6,880 nt of DNA from Ruminococcaceae bacterium UBA6857 (GCA_002451715.1 DKDD01000096.1:8518-15397), one strand, 5' to 3'. Positions 1 through 6,266 are shown, counted from the stretch's first letter. Notes: generated from the letters alone by a model not told the origin. Program-made: numbers and translations.

Positions 1-2
1 CG

Positions 3-257
3 GAACTTATTCGCCGCGGAGTACGCTATGAGCGCGCAAAATCAAGAACGCTCATGAACCTTATGAAAACCAACAGCGCACAGTTCTTTGAGGTCATTAT
101 GAATCTTTGCGACATAAGCGACATTGTTATGACTGACGAAGAAATTTCGCAGTGGTGCGAACGCTGGAACGAAGTTCCGAACAACTTTATCTATTCGCCC
201 GGCGGATTTTCAAAGGCCGAAGCAAAAGAAATGCTTAGGAAAAAGTTTGTGAAGTAA
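3..257 (+). CDS. 3' end of an unrecognised protein gene (5' truncated by window)
   Basis: The reading frame is open from the first bases of the window to a TAA at 255-257, giving 85 visible residues that begin ELIRRGVRYERAKSRTL. A Met codon at 54 could be read as a start, but no ribosome binding site precedes it and the frame continues upstream without a stop, so I take this as the C-terminal part of a longer protein. The visible part is soluble and mixed-charge, with a Met/Asn-rich stretch, an acidic MTDEEISQWCERW segment (residues about 44-56) and a basic tail ending KKFVK. I do not recognise a family and assign no function. The zinc-ribbon gene follows after 21 nt, so the two are probably co-transcribed. 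Confidence 0.6.
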   Translation, partial: ELIRRGVRYERAKSRTLMNLMKTNSAQFFEVIMNLCDISDIVMTDEEISQWCERWNEVPNNFIYSPGGFSKAEAKEMLRKKFVK

Positions 258-278
258 AACGGAATCGAGGGGAAAGAA

Positions 279-1085
279 ATGGCATTTTGTCCAAAATGCA
301 AAGAGCAAGTCAGCGAAGCAGCTGTTGTTTGTCCTCATTGCGGTTGCAACATTGAGGAATATAAAAATGAAGTTAAGGCGGAAAAGAAACGCAAGGAAGC
401 CGAACTTGCCGAAAAAAGAAGACTTGCACTTGAAGAACAAAAGAAAAAGGAAGAACTTGCCGACCGTCTTATTTGTCCCGATTGCGGAAAAAAAGTTACT
501 CTTGAAGACAAGACTTGCCCAAAGTGTGGATTTCCGCTTGATGACAAGGGCGAGAGGGCAAGAATTAAACTTTGGCGGAATATACAGAAAAAAGACGGTA
601 ACAAAACCTTTACGGATAAGTGGTTAGTTCCGATTGTAGTGATTTTGATTTTGGCTGTTATCATTTTTTATTTTTGTGATGCTTTCGATGGTGGTGAAAC
701 TGCCGATTATGTTCTTCGACTTGTATTTATTGTTCCTCCCGTTCTTTTCGGGGGTGCGCTGATTTATGTTGGACTTTCCTCTGAATTAAAGGAGGAGCGA
801 AATGTAAAAAAGAAAAATTTTGAAAGGTATATGATTGAAGATCAAAACATGGGCGCCGAAATGTTTGCCGACCTCATCAAACACGGCATGGCACACTGCC
901 CTTATTGCGAAAGAAGACTCACCATGAAGTCGATTATATTTTACAATCACCTTCAGACCGACATTAAAGAAATTCGCTGTGAACATTGTGAAAGGCTTAT
1001 TGATTTTCCCGGTGACAAACTTCGTGAGGATATTAAACAAAGTCAAATCAAGAAGAATTTCCGCCGTCAGCGTTGGGGATTCTGA
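279..1085 (+). CDS. Zinc-ribbon membrane protein with three CxxC pairs and a coiled coil
   Basis: 268 residues. An N-terminal zinc ribbon has C4-x2-C7 and C18-x2-C21. A highly charged Lys/Glu/Ala helix, probably coiled coil, covers about 28-62. A second ribbon has C66-x2-C69 and C80-x2-C83. Two membrane segments follow at about 115-133 and 145-167, then a basic stretch, then a third CxxC pair set at C207/C210 and C234/C237 with a longer 23-residue spacing, and a basic C-terminus. The first two match the short rubredoxin-like ribbons common in bacterial DUF-type membrane proteins; such ribbons usually serve as structural or protein-binding modules. The start at 279 is supported by a GAGGGG ribosome binding site at 267-272. 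With two membrane helices both zinc-binding ends should lie on the same, probably cytoplasmic, side. The exact role is unknown; I do not recognise a characterised homologue. A hairpin terminator follows about 90 nt after the stop. Confidence 0.85.
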   Translation: MAFCPKCKEQVSEAAVVCPHCGCNIEEYKNEVKAEKKRKEAELAEKRRLALEEQKKKEELADRLICPDCGKKVTLEDKTCPKCGFPLDDKGERARIKLWRNIQKKDGNKTFTDKWLVPIVVILILAVIIFYFCDAFDGGETADYVLRLVFIVPPVLFGGALIYVGLSSELKEERNVKKKNFERYMIEDQNMGAEMFADLIKHGMAHCPYCERRLTMKSIIFYNHLQTDIKEIRCEHCERLIDFPGDKLREDIKQSQIKKNFRRQRWGF

Positions 1086-1177
1086 AAACAGGTTGAGCTG
1101 TCGCGTTTAGATATAAAAAGCCCGAAGCCGATGTAGAACCGCGAGAGGGAAAAAACGCTTGAAATCAACAAATAAGC

Positions 1178-1240
1178 AAAGGCTATATTCAATCTGAAAC
1201 TTTTATTTGATAAGTTTCGTGAATATAGCCTTTTATTTTT
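1178..1240. terminator. Rho-independent terminator, probably bidirectional, between convergent genes
   Basis: A perfect 14-bp stem pairs 1178-1191 (AAAGGCTATATTCA) with 1220-1233. An inner 7-bp stem, GAAACTT (1196-1202) with AAGTTTC (1212-1218), sits within the loop. On the plus strand it is followed by a long T-rich tract (1231-1258), so it should end the zinc-ribbon transcript. On the minus strand the sequence beyond the hairpin is also T-rich (complement of about 1167-1180), so it can serve the glycosyltransferase gene coming the other way, whose stop lies about 60 nt from it. In the 1086-1296 gap I see nothing else that I can support. Confidence 0.85.
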
Positions 1241-1296
1241 GTTTTTCTTTTTGTTCTGCGCCAAATGCGACAGTCCGTTTTAGGGTGTTTTTATAT

Positions 1297-2232
1297 TTAT
1301 TCGCCTATATTGGTTTCGTCAATAATGTATATCGGACGGTTCTTAACTTCGGTATAAATTCTTGCAAGATATTCGCCGATAATTCCGAGACAGACCAAGA
1401 TAAGTCCGCCGATGACACAAAGCAACGCAATCATAAGATTGACGGAAATCAGTCTTTCGTGTCCGACAAGACGGCGAATCACAAAAACAATGCCGTAAAT
1501 AAAGCCGAAAGCAAAAACCAATGCACCCGACCAGAACGAAAGTTTCAGCGGTGCGTTTGAAAAGCCGAGTATGCCGTCCATGGCGTATTTGAGAAGCTTG
1601 AAAAGATTCCATTTTGTTTCGCCGGCGGCACGTTCGCGGTTTTCGTGGGCGAACCACTTTGTGTTGAAACCGACAAAACTGAAAATTCCCTTTGTGAATC
1701 GGTTGTGTTCTGCCATTGAAACGATTGAAAGAACAACTTTGCGTTTCATGATTCTGAAATCCTGTGCGCCGGGGTCAATTTTGACTTCGGTCATCTTGTT
1801 TGCAACCTTGTAAAACGCGTTTGAAAGAAAACTTTTGAAACCGCTTTCGCCTTTTCTGTCGCTTCTTTTTGCCGCGGCAACGTCAAAGCCCTCGTCCGTA
1901 ACGGCGTGCACCATTTCCGGAATAAGCGAAGGACTGTGCTGCAAATCGGCGTCAAGAATACCGACGTAATCCGCAGAGCTGTTTTTGAGCCCCGCAAGCA
2001 TCGCGCTTTCTTTTCCGAAATTGCGCGAAAAGGAAATGTATTTTACATGACTGTCCTTTTCGGCAAAGGATTTTATGATGTCAAGTGTGTTGTCCGCACT
2101 TCCGTCGTTGACAAAAATAAAAGAGTAATCAAGGTTTTGAAGCGACTGCATGACGGGTGTGACCTCGTTATAAAACATTTCAAGAACGTCGCTTTCGTTA
2201 TAGCAGGGGACAATCATTTCAATTCTTTTCAT
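1297..2232 (-). CDS. Polyprenyl-phosphate-type family 2 glycosyltransferase (GtrB/DPM1-like)
   Basis: 311 residues from the chosen start. The protein has a GT-A catalytic domain (about 1-225) followed by two membrane helices (about 232-253 and 264-287). Visible motifs are VPCYNE (8-13), VNDGSADNT (41-49), the metal/nucleotide-binding DADLQ (94-98), GAQDFRIMKR (155-164) and RAAGETKWN (201-209). The signature end GEYLARIYTEVKNRP (286-300) is typical of bactoprenol glycosyltransferases. Enzymes of this kind move a sugar from a nucleotide donor to undecaprenyl phosphate on the inner face of the membrane, supplying flippases and glycosyltransferases that decorate wall polymers, lipids or proteins; the sugar cannot be told from sequence. 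The start at 2232 has GAAAGG at 2242-2247 nine bases upstream. The frame stays open up to a TTG at 2295, but that TTG is the -35 of a consensus promoter, so the longer form is unlikely. The gene is divergent from the FHA operon. Confidence 0.93.
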   Translation of the reverse strand: MKRIEMIVPCYNESDVLEMFYNEVTPVMQSLQNLDYSFIFVNDGSADNTLDIIKSFAEKDSHVKYISFSRNFGKESAMLAGLKNSSADYVGILDADLQHSPSLIPEMVHAVTDEGFDVAAAKRSDRKGESGFKSFLSNAFYKVANKMTEVKIDPGAQDFRIMKRKVVLSIVSMAEHNRFTKGIFSFVGFNTKWFAHENRERAAGETKWNLFKLLKYAMDGILGFSNAPLKLSFWSGALVFAFGFIYGIVFVIRRLVGHERLISVNLMIALLCVIGGLILVCLGIIGEYLARIYTEVKNRPIYIIDETNIGE

Positions 2233-2241
2233 ATATAACTG

Positions 2242-2247
2242 CCTTTC
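2242..2247 (-). promoter_or_regulatory. Ribosome binding site that fixes the glycosyltransferase start
   Basis: On the minus strand GAAAGG lies 9 nt before the ATG at 2232. It favours this Met over the upstream in-frame ATG at 2268, which overlaps the -10 element, and the TTG at 2295, which overlaps the -35. Confidence 0.7.
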
Positions 2248-2266
2248 AAGCTGAAATCTTTCTCTC

Positions 2267-2295
2267 ATTATATAACTGTTCACACTTTTTTTCAA
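2267..2295 (-). promoter_or_regulatory. Sigma-A-type promoter of the glycosyltransferase gene
   Basis: Reading the minus strand, TTGAAA (2295-2290) is followed by exactly 17 bases and a perfect TATAAT (2272-2267). Transcription should begin near 2260, giving a leader of about 28 nt before the ATG at 2232. The flanking sequence is A/T-rich. The match is close to consensus, so constitutive expression is likely unless a regulator binds. Confidence 0.82.
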
Positions 2296-2312
2296 CTTTT
2301 ATTTAAAAAATG

Positions 2313-2341
2313 CTGAACCAAAAGGAAAAATGTGATATAAT
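2313..2341 (+). promoter_or_regulatory. Extended -10 promoter of the FHA-SEDS-PBP operon
   Basis: TGATATAAT at 2333-2341 is a perfect extended -10 (TGn plus TATAAT). The -35 region 17 bases upstream, CTGAAC at 2313-2318, is weak, as is usual when an extended -10 is present. It stands back to back with the glycosyltransferase promoter, with 17 bases between the two -35 hexamers. Predicted transcription start is near 2348, about 90 nt before the first gene. Confidence 0.68.
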
Positions 2342-2438
2342 TTCAAAAAACAACCTTTTTGTTTGGCTCGGCCGAACGGGACAAGCGGCTTTTTTGGCAA
2401 AGCCGTCATAAAACCAAGATATATAAACGGAGGAAAAT
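2342..2438 (+). promoter_or_regulatory. Foldable 5' leader of the FHA-SEDS-PBP operon
   Basis: Between the -10 and the ATG at 2439 lie 97 nt. The clearest structure is a hairpin, CGGCTTT (2386-2392) with AAAGCCG (2399-2405), with a 6-nt loop. It could be enclosed by a weak 5-bp helix, TTTGG (2362-2366) with CCAAG (2414-2418, one G-U pair). The self-complementary TCGGCCGA (2368-2375) offers GCCG and CGGC blocks that could pair instead with either arm of the hairpin. The ribosome binding site (GGAGG, 2429-2433) stays outside. I do not recognise a known riboswitch, and a protein-binding site or a plain leader is equally possible. Confidence 0.35.
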
Positions 2439-3533
2439 ATGGATCTTGTAATCGGTATATCGCGATATCTTTTGCCGTTTTTGACTTTTGTTATTCTTAT
2501 AAAATGTATGCTTTCGCTTCTTTTCGGTCACCCGAAAGAAAAAACCTATGGCTATATAATCGACTCGATTGACGGTGAACGCTATCCGCTCAACATGTGG
2601 GAAACCTCAATCGGCCGCAGCAATTCCTGCGATGTAATTGTCGGTTACGACACCGTTTCGCGTTTTCAGGCGGTTATCAGCCGAAGAATCGACGGGTGGT
2701 ATATTTATGATTTGCTTTCAAAATCGGGAATCCTTGTCAACGGTGAAAAAATTGATAAAAAAGCAATGATTTCGGGCGGAGATATGCTCACTTTCGGAAA
2801 CGCTCAGTATCGCTTTGAAATTGCGGACGACCCCGTTCAGCTTGTCGGAAAAAAGAAAGGCAAACTCAAAAACCAAAAACCGCCGATAAGCTATGCCGAA
2901 CGTCCTGCGCCGCAGGCGCAAAGACCCGTTCAAAAAACGCCGCCGCAGGGCGCACAGGCCGATTTTTATTACGACGGCGAAAAGGGCACCTATAACATTG
3001 ACGGCTATGACATTCCGACGCAAAGCGGAACAACATACAGCACGAATTATTATGACGACGAACACCGCCCGACTCTTCACTTTGAAAAAAAGCAGGACGG
3101 TATTTTCACTCAAATGCCGTCTGAAAAAGAAAAAAAGGATGTTTACTCAAACCGCGTTGACAGAAGTTTTGAAGGGCAGCAGGTTATAAGCACTCCGAAC
3201 CGCGCCGCCGCACCGAGGGAGAAAAAGTATACGATTCTCCGCCCGACTCTTTATAACCGCGCAACGGGCGAAACTTTTGTCCTTTCCGGCAACCGCGTTG
3301 TAATCGGACGCGGACGCGGAGCGGACATTGAACTTTCTTCGCCGACCGTTTCAAGAAAACACGCAATGCTTGTTCTTTATGAAGACGGCTGGGCGATTGA
3401 AGACTGCGGTTCTGCCGCGGGAACCTATCTTTCCGGCAACAAAGTTACCGAACCGCAGTTGCTTTTTGACGGAGACGTGATTACTCTCGGAGCTGAAAAA
3501 CTTTATTATTCCTGCAAAAAAGGTGTAAATTGA
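2439..3533 (+). CDS. Membrane-anchored protein with two FHA domains
   Basis: 364 residues. One N-terminal membrane segment (about 4-29) is followed by FHA domain 1 (about 37-128), a Pro/Gln- then Tyr/Asp-rich, probably disordered linker (about 137-262) and FHA domain 2 (about 264-358). FHA domains usually bind phosphothreonine. Domain 1 shows IGRS (58-61) and SR (74-75), but the usual His is Gln77 and the usual Asn of the S-x-N-G loop is Ser96. Domain 2 shows IGRG (289-292) and SRKH (305-308), but the loop Asn is Ala327 (GSAAGTY). Pocket Arg and Ser are thus kept while the Asn is lost in both, so binding may be weakened or altered. GGAGG at 2429-2433, five bases upstream, supports the ATG. 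The SEDS gene begins 17 nt after the stop. By analogy with actinobacterial FHA-rodA-pbpA clusters, it probably links Ser/Thr kinase signalling to wall synthesis; no kinase is in the window. Confidence 0.9.
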   Translation: MDLVIGISRYLLPFLTFVILIKCMLSLLFGHPKEKTYGYIIDSIDGERYPLNMWETSIGRSNSCDVIVGYDTVSRFQAVISRRIDGWYIYDLLSKSGILVNGEKIDKKAMISGGDMLTFGNAQYRFEIADDPVQLVGKKKGKLKNQKPPISYAERPAPQAQRPVQKTPPQGAQADFYYDGEKGTYNIDGYDIPTQSGTTYSTNYYDDEHRPTLHFEKKQDGIFTQMPSEKEKKDVYSNRVDRSFEGQQVISTPNRAAAPREKKYTILRPTLYNRATGETFVLSGNRVVIGRGRGADIELSSPTVSRKHAMLVLYEDGWAIEDCGSAAGTYLSGNKVTEPQLLFDGDVITLGAEKLYYSCKKGVN

Positions 3534-3541
3534 GGAGGTGA
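3533..3541 (+). promoter_or_regulatory. Perfect Shine-Dalgarno overlapping the FHA gene stop
   Basis: AGGAGGTGA is fully complementary to the anti-Shine-Dalgarno end of 16S rRNA and lies 9 nt before the ATG at 3551. Its first A is the last base of the TGA that ends the FHA gene, which suggests coupled translation of the two genes and high expression of the second. Confidence 0.85.
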
Positions 3542-3550
3542 AGAACAAAA

Positions 3551-4837
3551 ATGAAAAGAACAAACGCTCTTTCGCGCGAAGACAGAATGAGAAGAAAATA
3601 CCGCTATGTTGACCGCGGATTTATTCTTCTTATGCTCAGTATTTTTCAATTTTTTTCCGCAATACCCGTTGTTTTTGAGGGCGGAAAGTTTTATTCCGTC
3701 AATGCGCTTTGCTTTTTTGGGTTCATGGTTTTTGAATGGATTTATGTTGCGGTCATGCATCTTGCGTTCAAAAAAGTTAACTTTGAACTTGAATTCATTG
3801 CGTTCTTCCTTTCCGGAATCGGAATGACGCTGACCGCGAGCGTTTCAAAATCAAGCCACATCAAACAGCTTGCCGCGGTAATTCTCGGAATCATTGTTTA
3901 TGATGTTCTTCTTTGGTTTTTGCAGGACGTTAAAAGAGTGATGGCGGTTCGTATGCCGCTTGCGGTTTTTGCGCTTTGTTTTCTTGCCGGCTCGTTTGTG
4001 TTTATACGCGTTGTTGTCGGGCCGATCAACGGTGCGTACAACTGGCTTGTTTTCGGCGGCGGAAAAATTTCGCTTCAGCCGTCGGAATTTGTAAAAATCG
4101 CATTCATCTTTGTCGGTGCGGCTTCGCTTGATAAACTGCTCACAAGCAAGAATATTTATCTTTATATCGCTTTTGCGATAAGCTGTATCGGCGTGCTGTT
4201 TTTGATGAAAGACTTCGGAACGGCTCTCATCTTTTTCTTCACTTTCCTTGTAATTGCGTTCATGCGCTCGGGCGATATCCGCTCGCTGATTTTTATTTGT
4301 GCGGGGGCGCTTCTCGGTGCGGTGCTCATAATCTACTTTAAGCCTTATGTTGCACAGCGTTTTGCCGTATACCGCCACGTTTGGGAAAACTATGACACTT
4401 CGGGCTATCAGCAGGTCAGAACGCTGATTTATTCCGTTTCGGGCGGACTTAAAGGTCTCGGTGTCGGTAACGGCAGGCTTCGCTACATTGCCGCTTCAAC
4501 AACCGACCTCATTTTCGGAATGGTCTGCGAAGAGTATGGCATGATTATTGCCTTTGCGATTGTTATCGCGTTTGCAATTATCACTGTTTATGCAATCAAA
4601 ACTTCGCGCAGTGCACCGTCAACGTTTTATTCAATTGCGGCGTGTTCTGCGGCGGCCATGCTCCTTTTTCAAACCTGCCTCAACATTTTCGGAATCACCG
4701 ACATTCTTCCGCTGACGGGGGTCACGCTTCCGTTCGTGAGCCAAGGTGGTTCAAGCATGATTTGTTCGTGGGCGCTTTTTGCGTTTATAAAAGCCGCCGA
4801 TGTCAGAACATATCCGAAAGTTTTCAAAACGGTGTAA
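3551..4837 (+). CDS. SEDS-family peptidoglycan glycan polymerase (RodA/FtsW/SpoVE type)
   Basis: 428 residues, polytopic; I count about twelve hydrophobic segments after a basic, cytoplasmic N-terminus (1-22). SEDS proteins polymerise lipid II into glycan strands and work with a class B PBP. Family motifs seen: GAYNW (161-165, the GxxRW region, Trp165 kept but Asn164 where Arg is usual), QPSEFVK (176-182), MKDFGTAL (219-226), TTDLIF (317-322) with Asp319 aligning with the catalytic Asp of RodA/FtsW, CEEYG (326-330), and TGVTLPFVSQGGSS (389-402, Gln398 where Tyr is common). Five helices, not three, precede the GxxRW motif, so there appear to be two extra N-terminal helices compared with E. coli RodA. 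A perfect ribosome binding site (3533-3541) sets the start. The PBP gene begins 14 nt downstream, and the order FHA-SEDS-PBP points to a RodA/PbpA-like elongation pair, although FtsW or SpoVE roles cannot be excluded. Confidence 0.94.
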   Translation: MKRTNALSREDRMRRKYRYVDRGFILLMLSIFQFFSAIPVVFEGGKFYSVNALCFFGFMVFEWIYVAVMHLAFKKVNFELEFIAFFLSGIGMTLTASVSKSSHIKQLAAVILGIIVYDVLLWFLQDVKRVMAVRMPLAVFALCFLAGSFVFIRVVVGPINGAYNWLVFGGGKISLQPSEFVKIAFIFVGAASLDKLLTSKNIYLYIAFAISCIGVLFLMKDFGTALIFFFTFLVIAFMRSGDIRSLIFICAGALLGAVLIIYFKPYVAQRFAVYRHVWENYDTSGYQQVRTLIYSVSGGLKGLGVGNGRLRYIAASTTDLIFGMVCEEYGMIIAFAIVIAFAIITVYAIKTSRSAPSTFYSIAACSAAAMLLFQTCLNIFGITDILPLTGVTLPFVSQGGSSMICSWALFAFIKAADVRTYPKVFKTV

Positions 4838-4844
4838 AGGAGGT
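4836..4844 (+). promoter_or_regulatory. Shine-Dalgarno of the PBP gene, overlapping the SEDS stop
   Basis: AAAGGAGGT lies 7 nt before the ATG at 4852 and starts within the TAA (4835-4837) of the SEDS gene. It fixes the PBP start and indicates coupled translation of polymerase and transpeptidase. Confidence 0.8.
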
Positions 4845-4851
4845 ACGGTGA

Positions 4852-6222
4852 ATGAAAAACACAACAAAACGCGCCTATGTTTTATTTGCGCTCATTGCCG
4901 CTTTTTTTGTCGGGCTCGGTTTCATGGCGTATTCGTTCATCACAAACGCGGACGACTGGGCTTCAAGCAGGCTCAACGAGCACATCTATAAATACCGCCA
5001 GCTTTCAACCGCCGGAACGATCTATGACCGCGACGGCGAAGTTCTTGTTCAAACAAAGGACGGCGAAAGAACTTACAGCGACGATTACACAACGCGCCTT
5101 GCAACGCTTCATGTTGTCGGCGATTCGCAAGGATATATTTCAACCGGTGTTCAAACGATTTACCGCTCTCACCTTATCGGTTATAACTTTGTTGACGGCG
5201 TTTATAAAGCGGTGAAAAACAACAAGGGAAACGACCTTAAACTTACAATTGACTCAGAGGTTTCTGCCGCGGCTTATGAAGCACTCGGCGGAAACAAGGG
5301 CACAATCTGCGCCTATAATTATAAAACGGGCGAAACAGTCTGCATGGTTTCCGCTCCGACTTATGACCCGGAAAACAAGCCCACCGACATTGACGCCGAC
5401 ACAAGCGGAAAATATGACGGAATATATCTTAACCGTTTTCTTTCCGGTGTGTTTACACCCGGCTCAACTTTCAAAGTTGTTACGGCGATCTGCGCAATCG
5501 ACAATCTTCCGAACCTTAGCAAAATGACATTTAACTGCACGGGAAAATATAAGTGCGGAAAAAATCAGTATGTCATCTGCAACGGTGTTCACGGAAAAAT
5601 CAGTTTTGAACGTGCGCTCAATGTTTCCTGCAACAGCGCTTTTGCATATCTTGCAAACAAACTCGGAATCGAAAAAATGACCGCAACCGCAAAACAACTC
5701 GGTTTCGGAACATCCGTCAAAGTCAGCGGTTCAAACACGGCAAAAAGCTATTTTGATATTTCAAACGCAACAAAGCTTGACCTCGGCTGGGCGGGTATCG
5801 GACAGTATACCACCCTTGCAAACCCGTGCCACATGCTTATGATTGCCGGCGCAATTGCAAACGGAGGACAGGCCGTGATCCCCTATGTTGTTGAAACCCA
5901 GACCTCGCTTATTCCGACGAACAAAGCGGCGGTCAACAAAAACATTACCATAAACGAAACCACGGCAAAGAAAATGAAAAAGCTTCTTCGCTCAAACGTT
6001 GAAAACTATTACGGTGACAGCCGTTTTCCCGGCTTGACTTTTTGCGGAAAAACAGGTTCGGCGGAGGTTGAGGGCAAAAAAAGCCACGCTTGGTTTTACG
6101 GCTTTTCGCTTGACGAAAGCTTTCCTTATGCAATTGTTGTCTGCCTTGAAAACGGCGGAATTGGCTATAACGACGCTGTTCCCGCCGCAAACAAAGTTTT
6201 GCAGGCAATCAAAAACCAGTAA
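4852..6222 (+). CDS. Class B penicillin-binding protein, transpeptidase (PbpA-like)
   Basis: 456 residues. A single N-terminal membrane anchor (about 8-30) is followed by a short N-terminal domain starting with the class B motif GTIYDRDGEVL (55-65), then the transpeptidase domain (about 147-450). All three active-site motifs are intact: STFK (Ser205 nucleophile, Lys208), SCN (259-261) and KTG (400-402). The GIGQ motif is at 315-318. It crosslinks peptidoglycan outside the membrane and is a beta-lactam target. It is somewhat short for the class (actinobacterial PbpA is about 490 residues, many others over 550), because the N-terminal region is compact. Cys229, Cys235 and Cys243 cluster ahead of the HGKISFERAL segment and could form a disulfide. 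It almost certainly pairs with the SEDS protein encoded just upstream. There is no PASTA domain and no strong terminator directly after the stop. Confidence 0.95.
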   Translation: MKNTTKRAYVLFALIAAFFVGLGFMAYSFITNADDWASSRLNEHIYKYRQLSTAGTIYDRDGEVLVQTKDGERTYSDDYTTRLATLHVVGDSQGYISTGVQTIYRSHLIGYNFVDGVYKAVKNNKGNDLKLTIDSEVSAAAYEALGGNKGTICAYNYKTGETVCMVSAPTYDPENKPTDIDADTSGKYDGIYLNRFLSGVFTPGSTFKVVTAICAIDNLPNLSKMTFNCTGKYKCGKNQYVICNGVHGKISFERALNVSCNSAFAYLANKLGIEKMTATAKQLGFGTSVKVSGSNTAKSYFDISNATKLDLGWAGIGQYTTLANPCHMLMIAGAIANGGQAVIPYVVETQTSLIPTNKAAVNKNITINETTAKKMKKLLRSNVENYYGDSRFPGLTFCGKTGSAEVEGKKSHAWFYGFSLDESFPYAIVVCLENGGIGYNDAVPAANKVLQAIKNQ

Positions 6223-6236
6223 CGCTTATTATTCGG

Positions 6237-6266
6237 CTGAAATTGCCGTTTACTTATCAGTAAAAT
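6237..6266 (+). promoter_or_regulatory. Possible promoter of the SDR gene
   Basis: CTGAAA (6237-6242) is followed by 18 bases and TAAAAT (6261-6266), four and five matches to the sigma-A hexamers. It would start transcription near 6273, close to the ribosome binding site at 6272-6279, leaving a very short leader. This is weak evidence; read-through from the PBP gene is the alternative. Confidence 0.3.
6249..6264. promoter_or_regulatory. Perfect palindrome, operator candidate before the SDR gene
   Basis: TTTACT, four bases TATC, then AGTAAA form a perfect 6-4-6 inverted repeat overlapping the possible -10. The size and position suit a dimeric repressor such as a GntR or LacI family member, as is common for uronate genes, but this is inference. 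As RNA it would be a weak A/U stem followed by ATTTTT, so a poor terminator for the PBP gene is the other reading. Confidence 0.4.

Noticed and set aside
1067..1264. Minus-strand open frame of 65 codons in the convergent gap
   Set aside because: It runs through the terminator hairpin, has low-complexity Lys/Asn content, no recognisable domain, and overlaps the end of the zinc-ribbon gene.
2233..2295. N-terminal extension of the glycosyltransferase from a TTG at 2295
   Set aside because: The TTG is the -35 and the next in-frame ATG overlaps the -10 of a near-consensus promoter; the ATG at 2232 has its own ribosome binding site and begins directly with the conserved GT2 fold.
2370..2405. Resemblance of the leader (GGACAAG then CGGC) to the guanidine-III riboswitch
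   Set aside because: Only a short string agrees; I could not lay out both of that motif's helices, and the downstream genes concern wall synthesis and not guanidine export or breakdown.
2363..2572. Plus-strand open frame in the leader, possible leader peptide
   Set aside because: It has a TTG start with no ribosome binding site and overlaps the FHA gene in another frame for more than half its length.
3851..4378. Minus-strand open frame of 175 codons
   Set aside because: It lies entirely antisense to conserved SEDS motifs, and its translation is a charged shadow without any family pattern.
6234..6248. CGGC...GCCG hairpin after the PBP stop as operon terminator
   Set aside because: The stem is only 4 bp with no adequate T-run, too weak to call; the operon may read through or end further on.
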